Positions 16,030 through 25,981 of a stretch of DNA of 64,000 bases are shown piece after piece. The DNA is taken from contig CAJKUH010000009.1 of assembly GCA_905203045.1 (NCBI GenBank), forward strand, positions 11,627 to 75,626. The letters run 5' to 3'. The notes under the pieces were generated by a model, which made no database searches, was not told where the DNA came from, and saw nothing but the letters and a program-made list of their open reading frames with translations. Position numbers and translations under genes: made by a program. Within the stretch, counting starts at the first letter, position 1. The number at the start of each line of letters is the position of its first letter. This DNA is from an uncultured Eggerthella sp. (GTDB taxonomy: Bacteria > Actinomycetota > Coriobacteriia > Coriobacteriales > Eggerthellaceae).

Positions 16030-17853
16030 CTATTCGGTTGCGTTTTCAGCCTTGAGCTTGTGGCAGGTTTCGGCCATTTCTTCCACTAGTTCGCCGAAGA
16101 GCGCCAGGGCGTCTTCAACAGGTTTGGGGCTGAGCATGTCCACGCCTGCGCCACGCAAAAGCTCGATAGGCGGCTTGGAACTGCCGCCCTTCAGGAATCC
16201 TAAGTAATCGTTTCGGCCCTCTTCGCCCAATTCGACGATGCGCTGCGAAAGCGCAATGGCGGCGGCGAAGCCGGTGGCGTACTGGTATACATAGAAGCGG
16301 TAGTAGAAATGGGGGATGCGCGCCCATTCAAGCGCAATGTCATCGTCGACTTTGATGCCGTCGCCGAAGTATTGGGCATTCAGGTCCTTGTAAATGCTGC
16401 ACAGGGCATCGGCGGTGATGCCAGCGCCCTGAGCGGTGAGCTCGGCCACTTTCAGCTCGAATTCGGCGAACATCGTTTGGCGGTACAGCGTGGCGCGGAA
16501 CTGCTCCAGGAAATGATTCAGGAAGTAGGCACGCTCGCGTTCGCTCTTCGCGTGGTCAAGGAAGTAGCGGGTAAGCAGCGCTTCGTTGCAGGTTGATGCC
16601 ACTTCGGCCACGAAGATGACGTAGTCGGAATAGCACACGGGCTGGTTGGCGCAGGAAAGGTACGTATGGATGGAGTGACCCATTTCATGGATGAGCGTGA
16701 ACACGTCGTCGAGCTTGCCCTGGAAGTTCATCAGGATTACCGGGTGCATGCCGTATCCGCCGGCAGAGTAGGCGCCGCTGCGCTTGCCTGGGGTTTCGTA
16801 GACATCGACCCAGCGCTCGGAAAGGCCACGGCGAACCAGGGCAAGGTAGTCTTCGCCCATCGGTTTGAGCGCTTCCAGGATGATGTCGCAGGCCTCTTCG
16901 TAGGTGAAGGTCATTTCCATTTCATCTACCACGGGCACGTACAAATCGGAAAAGCGCAGCTCGTCGACGCCCAGCAGCTCTTTGCGCAGTGCCACGTAGC
17001 GGTACATGGCGTCCATGTTGTTGTGCACGGTTTCGATGAGGTTGGTGTACACCTGCGTGGGCACTTCGTTGCCGGAGAGGGCCGCTTCGAGGGCCGAATT
17101 GTAGTGGCGCGCGTCGGCGAAGAACTTCAGCTGCTTGTTCTGCGCGCCCAAGGTTGCCGCAAAGGTGTTGCGGAACTGGCGGTAGCTTGAATACAGCGAA
17201 TGGTATGCCGATTCACGCAGGGTGCGGTCGGTCGACATCATCAAGGGGATGTAGCTGCCGTGCGTTACCGGATGGGCGTTGCCTTCCGCGTCGATGGCAT
17301 CGGGGAAGGTGAGGTCGGCATCGTTCAGCAGCGAGAAGATGTTGTCGGGCTGGCTTGCCATGTCGCCTGCGGCTGCCAGCAATTTTTCCTCTGCCGGGGT
17401 CAACACGTGTTCGCGCTTGGCGAAGATCACGTCCAGGCAACGGCGGTACTGCTCCAGGGCGGGCTCTTCTGCGTAGAAGGCTTCCATCTGCGCTTCGGAA
17501 AGCGAGAGCAGTTCGGACGTGAACCAGGAGGCGGCGCTGGAAATGGCAACCCACAGCGTCATAACCTGGCTGGAATAGTCCTGGTAACGTGATTCGCGCG
17601 TGTCTTCGTCGCTTTTGCGCTCGGCGTAGTTCACCAGCTTGGTAAGCACCAGGTCGGCTTCGTCGTCGAAGCGCAGGTAGGCAAGCAAATCTGCTGCCGA
17701 CTGCGAGATTTTGCCCTGGAAGGAAGCGAACTTTGGGGGCAGTTCCTTTGCCTTTTCCAGCGCAGCCAGGAAGGCCTCGTCGTTTTCATAGACGCTGGTA
17801 AGGTCCCAGCGGTACTGCTCAGGGATTTCCTCGCGGGAAGAATAAGTGGTCAT
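16030..17853 (-). CDS. pepF: Oligoendopeptidase F
   Basis: Cytosolic zinc metallopeptidase of family M3B that trims peptides of roughly 7-17 residues. 607 residues, the usual length. The zinc site HEMGHS lies near residue 388, followed at the expected distance by the third-ligand region EVASTCNEALL. The N-terminal helical part and the C-terminal FYRFYVYQYATGFAAA segment are typical. ATG 17853 has AAGGAGC upstream. Monocistronic, with its own terminator. Confidence 0.94.
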   Translation of the reverse strand: MTTYSSREEIPEQYRWDLTSVYENDEAFLAALEKAKELPPKFASFQGKISQSAADLLAYLRFDDEADLVLTKLVNYAERKSDEDTRESRYQDYSSQVMTLWVAISSAASWFTSELLSLSEAQMEAFYAEEPALEQYRRCLDVIFAKREHVLTPAEEKLLAAAGDMASQPDNIFSLLNDADLTFPDAIDAEGNAHPVTHGSYIPLMMSTDRTLRESAYHSLYSSYRQFRNTFAATLGAQNKQLKFFADARHYNSALEAALSGNEVPTQVYTNLIETVHNNMDAMYRYVALRKELLGVDELRFSDLYVPVVDEMEMTFTYEEACDIILEALKPMGEDYLALVRRGLSERWVDVYETPGKRSGAYSAGGYGMHPVILMNFQGKLDDVFTLIHEMGHSIHTYLSCANQPVCYSDYVIFVAEVASTCNEALLTRYFLDHAKSERERAYFLNHFLEQFRATLYRQTMFAEFELKVAELTAQGAGITADALCSIYKDLNAQYFGDGIKVDDDIALEWARIPHFYYRFYVYQYATGFAAAIALSQRIVELGEEGRNDYLGFLKGGSSKPPIELLRGAGVDMLSPKPVEDALALFGELVEEMAETCHKLKAENATE

Positions 17854-17984
17854 ACGTGCTCCTTGCGTTTGCCCGCATGGCCGGGGTATAAGGGCGGCGG
17901 TGGCTTAGCGCCATGCGTGGCCGCCTTTAGACGTTGTGGTCCATGCGAGCGGTTTTCTTATCGCAAGCAATAGTACGCCATTGG

Positions 17985-19982
17985 TTACAGCATGCGCTGT
18001 TGGTACAGGCCATTGTCATAGAAACCCAGTTTTCGGTAGTACCCACGGGTGCCCACCGCGCTGATAACGTTGATGCGCTTATACCCCGCCTCTGCTGCCA
18101 ATGTACAGGCACGGTTCACCAGCTGGGTTCCCAAGCCGCGGTGCTGGGCGCTGTCCGTGCCCGCATGCTGGATCTTCTCGACGCGCCCGTACACATGCAC
18201 TTCGCGGATCATGGCCTCGCCTTCGCGAAGGGGAAAGGGCTGCACTTCGGGCGTTGCCGCATTGCGCTCTTCGCCGTATTCGGCGGCAAGGCGGTGAAGT
18301 GCCTCTTCGTGAGGCAGCGAAAGGCGCAGGAACCCGGCGATTTTCCCTTGGGGTGTTACCCACTGCAGGAAGCGTTCGCTGGTGGCGGTGGTCTCGTATT
18401 CCACGGTTTCGAGCGAAAGATCTTCGGCGTCGACGTCGGCAAGGCTTACCTCGCGGTGGCGGATCTCGGCGGTGGCAAGCCCCGTTGAGTCGATGCGCTG
18501 TTCCACCAGCTGGCGCAGGTTCACCTTCTTGTTGCCCGCCTTGATATCGGGCGCCGAAATATCGCGGATCATGCGCGATATGCGGGTGAAAGCCGGCGTG
18601 GCGCACGTGTCGGCAACCAGCACCTCAACCAGTTCCTGCTCCGAATAGGGCTGCCAGCTTCCGTCGGCGTAATGACTGCAAAGCCCTGTACCCTCAACCA
18701 GCACGCAGGGGTAGAGCTTCACTTCGTCAGGCTGGAATGCCGGGTTTGTGCAAAGCTGCAGGTAGTCGCGCTTGTCCGATTCCGGCGTGGCGCCCAAAAG
18801 GTTTACCATGGCGTGCACGTGCGTCTTGAACCCGAACAGGCGCAAAAGCTCGAAGGCCCGCTTGATCTGCGCAGTTGAGGTATGGCGCTTGTTCGTTTCG
18901 CGCACCTGCGCGTCAAGGCTTTGGATGCCCATCTGCACCTTGGTGCATCCCATGCGGCGAAGCGCCGCCAAGTGGGTGGGTGTTATGCGCTCGGGGCGTG
19001 TCTCTATCACCAGGCCGACCACGCGATGGGCGGCGTCGACGTTCTTGCGGTGCTCTTCTTTGAGCTCTTCCCAGGTGGCCGTCTGCTGCTGGGCCGCTTG
19101 CTGCCAGGCTTCGCTTGCACCGTACAGGCGGTCGAATGCCTGGTTGTACGAGCTTTCGCGTGCATCGATGCGCTGCTGCTCTTCGGCGACGAATTCCTTC
19201 AGCATGCCGGGGTCGCTTGAAAGCCCCAGCTTTTCGTAGGCGCGTCTGCGTGCGGGCATGGCGGCAGCTGAAGCACTCCCGTCGTTCAAGGCGCGGAACA
19301 GCTCGCGGATGAACCAGATCTGGTAGCACTCCGGATAGTCGCTCCAGGTGCCGCCCAGCACGATGAGTTCTACCTTGTCGGTCACGTGTCCCATTTCCGT
19401 AAGCGCCTTCAGGCGGGCTGCCACCTGCAAGTACGGGTCGAAGAACGTGCGCTCGGCACGTTGGCAGGCGGGCTCGTCGGCTAGATAGCTTTTGGGCATG
19501 CGCAGGTCGTTGGGGCAGTACAAGCAGTCGCTCGAGCACTTCCAGGGTTTGGTGAGCACGGTGATGGTGGCCACTCCCGAAGCGGTGCGCCTTGGCTTCA
19601 TCTGAAGGGTGCGCGCCAGGCGGCGCTGCTGCTCGGCGGAAAGCGCCCAGGCAGCCCAGCGTTCGGGTTGGTTTTTCTTCACGTTAAGGTAGAAAGCCAT
19701 AAGCTGGCGCTTGGAAAGCGGGCGTGGGGCGGTTTGGTGCCCGGCATCCTGATGGGTTTTGCTGCTGGTGCCTGCCGTGGCGGTAGCAGCGCCCAGCGCT
19801 TTGGCTGGTTCGGCCTCGGTTGCGCCTGTGGGAGCGGTTTCCGCCGCAGCGTTGCAGGCGGCGCGCTTTGCTTCTTCCAGGATGCGCTTGTTGTGGCGGT
19901 TGATGATCTTGGTAAGCTCGCGTTCGTCAAGGCGTTCCTTGGTTTCGAGCGCGTGCACTATGTCGAAAAGGGCTTGTTCCAT
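17985..19982 (-). CDS. elp3: Elp3-family radical SAM / GNAT tRNA-modifying enzyme
   Basis: 665 residues. Bacterial Elp3 homologues carry out the carboxymethyl-type modification at uridine 34 of tRNA. After an N-terminal basic/Ala-rich extension (about 1-110), the radical SAM cluster motif CSSDCLYCPND lies near residue 185. The barrel with LGGTWSDYP and IETRPERITP follows. The last 150 residues form a GNAT acetyltransferase domain ending in the acetyl-CoA loop HRGLGTQLVNRA and NVISAVGTRGYYRKLGF. The organisation is complete. The biological target in Coriobacteriia is not established. It stands alone between pepF and the phosphate permease. Confidence 0.9.
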   Translation of the reverse strand: MEQALFDIVHALETKERLDERELTKIINRHNKRILEEAKRAACNAAAETAPTGATEAEPAKALGAATATAGTSSKTHQDAGHQTAPRPLSKRQLMAFYLNVKKNQPERWAAWALSAEQQRRLARTLQMKPRRTASGVATITVLTKPWKCSSDCLYCPNDLRMPKSYLADEPACQRAERTFFDPYLQVAARLKALTEMGHVTDKVELIVLGGTWSDYPECYQIWFIRELFRALNDGSASAAAMPARRRAYEKLGLSSDPGMLKEFVAEEQQRIDARESSYNQAFDRLYGASEAWQQAAQQQTATWEELKEEHRKNVDAAHRVVGLVIETRPERITPTHLAALRRMGCTKVQMGIQSLDAQVRETNKRHTSTAQIKRAFELLRLFGFKTHVHAMVNLLGATPESDKRDYLQLCTNPAFQPDEVKLYPCVLVEGTGLCSHYADGSWQPYSEQELVEVLVADTCATPAFTRISRMIRDISAPDIKAGNKKVNLRQLVEQRIDSTGLATAEIRHREVSLADVDAEDLSLETVEYETTATSERFLQWVTPQGKIAGFLRLSLPHEEALHRLAAEYGEERNAATPEVQPFPLREGEAMIREVHVYGRVEKIQHAGTDSAQHRGLGTQLVNRACTLAAEAGYKRINVISAVGTRGYYRKLGFYDNGLYQQRML

Positions 19983-19999
19983 GCGCCTGATTATACGGG

Positions 20000-20044
20000 A
20001 ACGCCCCCGGCATCCGCTTTGCGCGGCGAGTGCCAGGGGCGTTT
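20000..20044 (-). terminator. Hairpin after the phosphate permease gene
   Basis: AACGCCCC at about 20000 pairs with GGGGCGTT at 20036-20043, with further GGCA/TGCC pairing inside. It sits between the permease stop (20068) and elp3. No clear U-run on the minus strand, so termination is uncertain. Confidence 0.45.
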
Positions 20045-20067
20045 CATGTGCTTGTATACGGGGTGGT

Positions 20068-21117
20068 TTAGGCGAACATCATGAACAGATTTGCCAAAAG
20101 GTATCCGATAACGCCGCAGGCAGGGAAGGTGAGGATCCATGCCAGCACCATGTTGCGGGCAATGCCCCAGTTGACGCGCTTGAACGATTTGCTGGCGCCA
20201 ACGCCCATGATGGCCGAAGTGTTGCAGTGGCCGGTGGAAACGGGCATGCCGGTAAGGCTGGCGAACAGAAGCGTGAAGGTGGTAGAGAAGTTGGCGGCAA
20301 CGCCCTGGTACTTTTCAAGCTTCACCATGTCCATACCGACCGACTTGATGATGCGCTTGCCGCCCACGACCGTGCCCAGCGAAATGGCAAGCGAGCAGGT
20401 GACCATAAGCCACAGGGGAAAGCCGTTCGAATCGGGAGTGGCGTTGCCGAAGGAAAGGGCGATGCCCAGCATGGCGATGGACATGAACTTCTGGCCATCT
20501 TGCGCGCCATGCAGGAAGGAAAGCGCCACCGCGCACACGTCCTGGATGCCGGTGAAGGCGCGGTTGGCGGCTTGGCGGTTAACGTAGGTGCACACCTTTT
20601 CGATGATCTTCACGAACAGCCAGCCCAACAAAAAGCCCGCTACCAGGGAAAACACCATGCCGTAGATTACTTTTGCCCATTCGGCGGGGACAACGCCTGC
20701 CCATCCGTTAAGCGCGATGGCGCCGCCTGTGACACCGGCGATAAGGCTGTGCGACTTAGAGCAGGGGATGCCGAAGAACCAGCAGAAGATGCCCCATAGA
20801 ATAGCGCCTATCATGGCTGCCATCAGGGCATAGAGCGCCGCATCGGTGTTTCCCGAGAAATCAACCATGCCGAACATCGTTTTCGCGACGGCGGTGGATA
20901 TGTAGGTCATGCCCACCAGGCCTACGAAGTTGAACACGGCGGCGAGGCCGATGGCCACGCCAGGTTTTAAGCAACGGGTGGAAACCACGGTGGCGATGGC
21001 GTTGGGGGCGTCGGTTGCGCCCGATACCGCGGTAACGCCGATTACCAGAATCAAAATGACGAACAGGCTCGGCTGGGCCATTGCCTGCGAAATAAAATCA
21101 AAAAAAGAAAGCGCCAT
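20068..21117 (-). CDS. Inorganic phosphate transporter, PiT family
   Basis: Low-affinity phosphate/cation symporter of the inner membrane, 349 residues with about 10 TM helices. The repeated PiT signature is present at the N-terminus as SGATDAPNAIATVVSTRCL and in the second half as GMPVSTGHCNTSAIMGVG. The central part (GAQDGQKFMSIAMLG) is also typical. ATG 21117 with AAGGGA upstream is preferred over a start 11 codons earlier. No PhoU-like partner is adjacent. Confidence 0.92.
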   Translation of the reverse strand: MALSFFDFISQAMAQPSLFVILILVIGVTAVSGATDAPNAIATVVSTRCLKPGVAIGLAAVFNFVGLVGMTYISTAVAKTMFGMVDFSGNTDAALYALMAAMIGAILWGIFCWFFGIPCSKSHSLIAGVTGGAIALNGWAGVVPAEWAKVIYGMVFSLVAGFLLGWLFVKIIEKVCTYVNRQAANRAFTGIQDVCAVALSFLHGAQDGQKFMSIAMLGIALSFGNATPDSNGFPLWLMVTCSLAISLGTVVGGKRIIKSVGMDMVKLEKYQGVAANFSTTFTLLFASLTGMPVSTGHCNTSAIMGVGASKSFKRVNWGIARNMVLAWILTFPACGVIGYLLANLFMMFA

Positions 21118-21435
21118 TACGTCCCTTATGTAGCGTGGTTCTTGTTGCACTTTTGTAACAAGCTGCGATCATATTTGACCACTATTTAACAATGCTACCT
21201 TACGTGTGACGCTTTTGGGCGCTCAAACTGGTATGATGCTTGCTTTTTCCGCCATTTCCCGTTTCCTTTCATCGGCTTAGCCCCGTTTGTTGCATTTTGA
21301 TTCGCTCGTTCGGCGCATTCCTCAATGGCCTCGTCAATCGGTGTCCAAAACGTTGCCCATCGGTAGGCGGCAATGCGCCTACAATCGAACAAAAGCGAGC
21401 AACGCATAAGGGATGCGTTGAAAGAAAGGAACATC

Positions 21436-21852
21436 ATGGCTGAAAAAGAAGAGTTCATCGAAGTCTTGAAAACCACGCCGCTTATTGCCCTTGCTTCCGC
21501 AGGCGAGGCCGGTCCCAACGTCCGCATCATGGATTTCCTCTTCGACGAAGAGGCCAAGACCATCTATTTCCCCGCCTCGTCGCGCTCCCATAAGGTGGAT
21601 GAGTTCGAGGCGAGCAACACCGTTGCCCTTACCACCATTCCCATGGGCCCTGGCGCTGTGGTGCGCATTCAGGGCGCCAAGGTTTCCAAGAGCGCCAAGA
21701 GCGTTGCCGATGTGCGTGAAGCGCTGACCGCAAAGCGCGGTGGCGTGGCCCATCTGCTCGATGCGTTCGGCGAAACCGGCGTGGTGTACGAAATCCCCGT
21801 TACCGGCGGCGTGATCATCGACAAGGGCAAGCCTTCCAAGGTTGAGCTCTAA
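21436..21852 (+). CDS. Pyridoxamine 5'-phosphate oxidase-like flavin-binding protein
   Basis: 138 residues with the split-barrel pattern of the PNPOx-like superfamily: TPLIALASAGEAGPNVRIMDF, then an IYFPASSRSHKVDEFEASNTVALTTI core that in relatives binds FMN, and a long VRIQGAKV strand. Likely an FMN-dependent oxidoreductase or flavin carrier of unknown substrate; not a true pdxH. ATG 21436 has AAAGGAAC upstream. Divergent from the phosphate permease; followed by a terminator. Confidence 0.75.
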   Translation: MAEKEEFIEVLKTTPLIALASAGEAGPNVRIMDFLFDEEAKTIYFPASSRSHKVDEFEASNTVALTTIPMGPGAVVRIQGAKVSKSAKSVADVREALTAKRGGVAHLLDAFGETGVVYEIPVTGGVIIDKGKPSKVEL

Positions 21853-21870
21853 GCGAAATGCACATGTTGC

Positions 21871-21905
21871 AAAGGCCGTTTTCCGAAAGGGGAGTGGCCT
21901 TTTTC
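21871..21905 (+). terminator. Terminator after the PNPOx-like gene
   Basis: AAAGGCC / GGCCTTT outer stem with an inner TTTTCC / GGGGA pairing, then a T-run (TTTTTC). Confidence 0.75.
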
Positions 21906-22086
21906 TTTGCGTGCAGCGCCAGAGTTTTCGCTTACCGCCAGTGGGGCGCCCTTGCCTGCGTTGTGGTGCGGGCGTGCGGGCGGTGCGGTATCATAGCGGC
22001 AACTGTTTCAAATGAGCTTTGAATGGCGTTTCGCGCTCAGGCGGACAGGCGATTAACACCCAGCCTAGTACAGAAGGGTAGGATCC

Positions 22087-25000
22087 ATGGTTTCTCGCAT
22101 TTATGTTGAGAAAAAGCCCGGTTTCGATGTTGAGGCGGCGCAGCTTTTGCACGAGCTGCAAACCATCTTGGGCGTAGGGGCGCTTTCGTGTTTGCGCCTT
22201 ATCAACCGCTATGACGTTGAGGGAATCTCGGATGACCTGTTCAATCAGTGCGTCCCTGTTGTGTTCAGCGAGCCCCAGGTCGATGTGGCAAGCGAGCATT
22301 GCCCTGAGGTCGAGGCGGCTCTTGCCGGCAAAAGCCCGGCAGGCCAGACGGTGTTCGCCATCGAATTCCTTCCTGGGCAGTTCGATCAGCGTGCCGATTC
22401 TGCCAGCGAGTGCATCCAGCTGGTAAGCCAGGGCGAGCGCCCCGCGGTGCGCAGCGCCAAGGTGTACGTGCTGGAAGGCGCGCTAACCGAAGCGGACGTT
22501 GCTGCCATCAAGCATTACGTCATCAACCCCGTTGAAGCGCGCGAGGCATCGCTTGAGGTGCGCGAAACGCTGGAAATGAAGGTCCCCGAGCCTGCACCGG
22601 TCGAGGTCATCGAAGGCTTCACCGAGCTTGACGCAGCGGGCCTTTCCCACTTCCGTGAAGAGCGTGGCCTTGCCATGGATCAGGCCGACATCGAGTTCTT
22701 CCAGGCGCACTTCAAGGAAATCGGCCGCAACCCCACCATCACCGAGGTCCGTGTGGTCGACACCTACTGGTCCGATCACTGCCGCCACACCACGTTCGGC
22801 ACGCAGCTGACCGATGTCGAAATCGACGACGAAGTGGTGAAGCTCGCTTTCCAGAAGTACCTGGATATGCGCGCTGAGCTGGGGCGCGAGCACAAGCCGG
22901 TGTGCTTGATGGACATGGGCACCATCGGTGCCAAGTACCTGCGCGCCCATGGCGGGCTGGAAGGCCTCGACGAGTCCGACGAGGTGAACGCCTGCACGGT
23001 CAAGTGCAAGGTCGATGTCGATGGCGAGGAACAGGATTGGCTGTTCCTCTTCAAGAACGAGACCCACAACCACCCCACGGAAATCGAGCCCTTCGGCGGC
23101 GCGGCAACGTGCGTGGGCGGTGCCATCCGCGACCCCCTTTCGGGCCGCAGCTACGTATACCAGGCCATGCGTGTGACGGGCGCCGGCAACCCGCTGGTTC
23201 CCGTTTCCGAAACGCTGGAAGGCAAGCTGCCCCAGCGCAAGCTGGTCACCACGGCTGCTGCCGGCTACTCTTCGTATGGCAATCAGATCGGCCTGGCAAC
23301 CGGCCAGGTAGATGAGCTGTACCATCCGGGCTACGTTGCCAAGCGCATGGAAGTTGGCGCCGTGGTGGGTGCCACGCCGGCAAATCATGTGCGTCGTGAA
23401 GAGCCCGCCCCAGGCGGCAAGATCGTACTTCTGGGCGGCCGCACCGGCCGTGACGGCATTGGCGGTGCCACCGGTTCCTCCAAAACGCAGAACGTGGAAA
23501 GTGTGGAAAAGTCGGGTGCCGAGGTTCAGAAGGGCAACGCCCCCGTCGAACGTAAGATCCAGCGCCTGTTTCGCCGTGGCGAAGCCTGCCGTCTTATCAA
23601 GCGCTGCAACGACTTCGGTGCCGGCGGCGTTTCCGTTTCCATCGGCGAGCTGTGCGACGGCTTGCTTATCGACTTGAATGCGGTTCCCAAGAAGTACGAA
23701 GGCCTTGACGGCACCGAGCTCGCCATTTCCGAAAGCCAGGAGCGCATGTCGTGCGCCCTTGCTGCCGAAGATGTGGAAGAGTTCATCGGCTATGCGCACG
23801 AGGAAAACCTGGAAGCAACTGTTGTTGCCACCGTTACCGAGGAAAAGCGCCTGCGCATGGAATGGAACGGCGAGGCAATCGTTGACATCAGCCGTGCGTT
23901 CCTGGACACGAACGGCGCCCCCAAATACCAGAAGGTCCATGTTGAAGAGGGCGAAAGCTATCAGCCCGAATGGGAAGGCAGCACGCTTGAAGAGCGCATG
24001 ACTTCGCTGGTAACCGACTTGAACGTGTGCTCGAACAAGGGCTTGGGTGAGCGCTTCGATTCCACCATCGGCGCTGCCACGGTGCTCATGCCCTTTGGCG
24101 GCAAGCGCCAGCTCACGCCTGCGCAGGCCATGGTCGCCAAGTTCCCTGTAGACGGCGAAACCACCACGGCAAGCGCCATGGCGTGGGGCTTCAACCCGTA
24201 TCTTTCCGAAAAGAACCAGTTCAAGGGCGCCTACCTTGCGGTTGTGGAAAGCGTTGCGCGCTTGGTTGCCACGGGCTTCACCCGCAAGGCGGCCTACCTT
24301 TCCCTGCAGGAGTACTTCGAGCGCCTGCGTACGGTGCCTGAGCGTTGGGGCAAGCCCACCGCTTCGGTACTGGGCGCCTTGATGGCTCAGGTAGATTTGG
24401 GCATCGGCGCTATCGGCGGCAAGGACTCCATGTCGGGCAGCTTCGAAGAGGGCGATACCGAAATCCACGTGCCGCCTACGCTTATCAGCTTCGCGGTTTC
24501 CACCGGCTCTATCGACCGCGTGGTTTCGCCTGAGTTCAAGCGCGCCGGCTCCCGCGTGGTAAGCATTGCCCCTGCCTTCTACGACATGGACGCGCTGATT
24601 CCCGATGTTGAGGGAATGAACGCTGCCTTCGACATGGTCGAAGGCCTTATCGGCGAAGGCAAGGTTGCGGCGGCTGCAACGCCTGGTTACGGCTGCGCAG
24701 CAGAGGCTCTGTTCAAGATGTGCGTGGGCAACGGCCTGGGCGTGAAGCTTTCCGATGATGTCGAGGCGGACGACCTGTTCAGCCTGGCATACGGCAGCTT
24801 CATCGTTGAATTGGCGGAAGGTGCTGAAATCCCCGCCGATACCGATTTGGTCAGCGTGTGCGAAATCGGCGCAACCACCGAGGCTTATGAGTTTGCTGCC
24901 TGCGGGGAAGTCATCGATCTGGCAACGCTGCAGGAAGCGTGGGAGGGCGGTATCGAATCCGTGTTCCCGTATCGTGAAAAGGGCGAAGCCGTCGAGCAGG

Positions 25001-25845
25001 TTTCCTGGTCGGAGAAGCTGCCCCTGGTGTGCAGCGAATCGTTCGCCAAGCCGCGCGTCATCATTCCCGTGTTCCCGGGCACGAACTGCGAGTACGACAC
25101 GGCGCGCGCCTTCAAGCGTGCTGGTGCCGAGCCTGAGGTGCTGGTGATCAACAACCTTACGCCCGCTGCGGTTGCCGAAAGCACGGAAGCCCTGGTGCGC
25201 GCCATCAACAACAGCCAGATCGTCATGCTGCCCGGTGGCTTTTCCGGCGGTGACGAGCCTGATGGCTCCGCTAAGTTCATCACGGCATTCTTCCGTGCCC
25301 CCGCGGTTACCGAAGCGGTTCGCGAACTGCTGCAGAAGCGCGATGGCTTGATGCTGGGTATCTGCAACGGCTTCCAGGCGCTTATCAAGCTGGGCTTGGT
25401 GCCGTACGGCGACATTGTTCCGGCAACACCTGAGGCTCCCACCCTTACGTTCAACACCATTGGCCGTCACCAGAGCGGTTTGGTGCGCACGCGTGTGGCT
25501 TCCAGCCTCTCGCCGTGGCTTTCGCACTGCAACGTGGGCGATGTTCACACCGTTGCCATCAGCCATGGTGAAGGCCGCTTTGTGGCAAGCCCCGAAACGG
25601 TGGCGCAGCTTGCGGCATCTGGCCAGATCGCAACGCAGTACGTTGACGAGGAGGGCAACCCCTCTATGGATTTGAACGTCAACCCCAACGGATCCATTCT
25701 GGCAATCGAGGGCATTACCAGCCCCGATGGCCGCGTTCTGGGCAAGATGGGTCACACCGAGCGTTCCGGCAACAGCCTGTACAAGAACGTTCCGGGCGAT
25801 TTGTACCAGCCCCTGTTCGAGGGCGGCGTTGACTACTTCAAGTAA
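22087..25845 (+). CDS. purL: Phosphoribosylformylglycinamidine synthase, single-chain
   Basis: Fourth step of purine synthesis, converting FGAR to FGAM with glutamine and ATP. 1252 residues, the single-chain form with synthetase and glutaminase joined, and an N-terminal PurS-like region (MVSRIYVEKKPGFDVEA). Catalytic and nucleotide segments include VVDTYWSDHCRHTTF, FKNETHNHPTEIEPFGGAATCVGG and KDSMSGSF. The C-terminal class-I amidotransferase has its nucleophile in LGICNGFQ and starts at IPVFPGTNCEYD. It looks most like the clostridial type. ATG with AGAAGGGTAGG upstream. Monocistronic with a strong terminator; no purine riboswitch was recognised. Confidence 0.95.
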   Translation: MVSRIYVEKKPGFDVEAAQLLHELQTILGVGALSCLRLINRYDVEGISDDLFNQCVPVVFSEPQVDVASEHCPEVEAALAGKSPAGQTVFAIEFLPGQFDQRADSASECIQLVSQGERPAVRSAKVYVLEGALTEADVAAIKHYVINPVEAREASLEVRETLEMKVPEPAPVEVIEGFTELDAAGLSHFREERGLAMDQADIEFFQAHFKEIGRNPTITEVRVVDTYWSDHCRHTTFGTQLTDVEIDDEVVKLAFQKYLDMRAELGREHKPVCLMDMGTIGAKYLRAHGGLEGLDESDEVNACTVKCKVDVDGEEQDWLFLFKNETHNHPTEIEPFGGAATCVGGAIRDPLSGRSYVYQAMRVTGAGNPLVPVSETLEGKLPQRKLVTTAAAGYSSYGNQIGLATGQVDELYHPGYVAKRMEVGAVVGATPANHVRREEPAPGGKIVLLGGRTGRDGIGGATGSSKTQNVESVEKSGAEVQKGNAPVERKIQRLFRRGEACRLIKRCNDFGAGGVSVSIGELCDGLLIDLNAVPKKYEGLDGTELAISESQERMSCALAAEDVEEFIGYAHEENLEATVVATVTEEKRLRMEWNGEAIVDISRAFLDTNGAPKYQKVHVEEGESYQPEWEGSTLEERMTSLVTDLNVCSNKGLGERFDSTIGAATVLMPFGGKRQLTPAQAMVAKFPVDGETTTASAMAWGFNPYLSEKNQFKGAYLAVVESVARLVATGFTRKAAYLSLQEYFERLRTVPERWGKPTASVLGALMAQVDLGIGAIGGKDSMSGSFEEGDTEIHVPPTLISFAVSTGSIDRVVSPEFKRAGSRVVSIAPAFYDMDALIPDVEGMNAAFDMVEGLIGEGKVAAAATPGYGCAAEALFKMCVGNGLGVKLSDDVEADDLFSLAYGSFIVELAEGAEIPADTDLVSVCEIGATTEAYEFAACGEVIDLATLQEAWEGGIESVFPYREKGEAVEQVSWSEKLPLVCSESFAKPRVIIPVFPGTNCEYDTARAFKRAGAEPEVLVINNLTPAAVAESTEALVRAINNSQIVMLPGGFSGGDEPDGSAKFITAFFRAPAVTEAVRELLQKRDGLMLGICNGFQALIKLGLVPYGDIVPATPEAPTLTFNTIGRHQSGLVRTRVASSLSPWLSHCNVGDVHTVAISHGEGRFVASPETVAQLAASGQIATQYVDEEGNPSMDLNVNPNGSILAIEGITSPDGRVLGKMGHTERSGNSLYKNVPGDLYQPLFEGGVDYFK

Positions 25846-25922
25846 TCCGAGCAGTGCCCTTTGCCAACGACGGCGTTCGCAAGGGGCACGATGAAGCTGC
25901 GAGGCAAAGAAATACGGCATAA

Positions 25923-25953
25923 AAAAGCCGGCACTCGTTGAGTGTCGGCTTTT
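25923..25953 (+). terminator. Terminator of purL
   Basis: AAAAGCCGGCACT / AGTGTCGGCTTTT stem with one non-pair and a 5-nt loop, then TTTTTCGTTG. It lies 78 nt after the purL stop. Confidence 0.9.
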
Positions 25954-25981
25954 TCGTTGTTGGGACAGCGAAAAGGTGCTG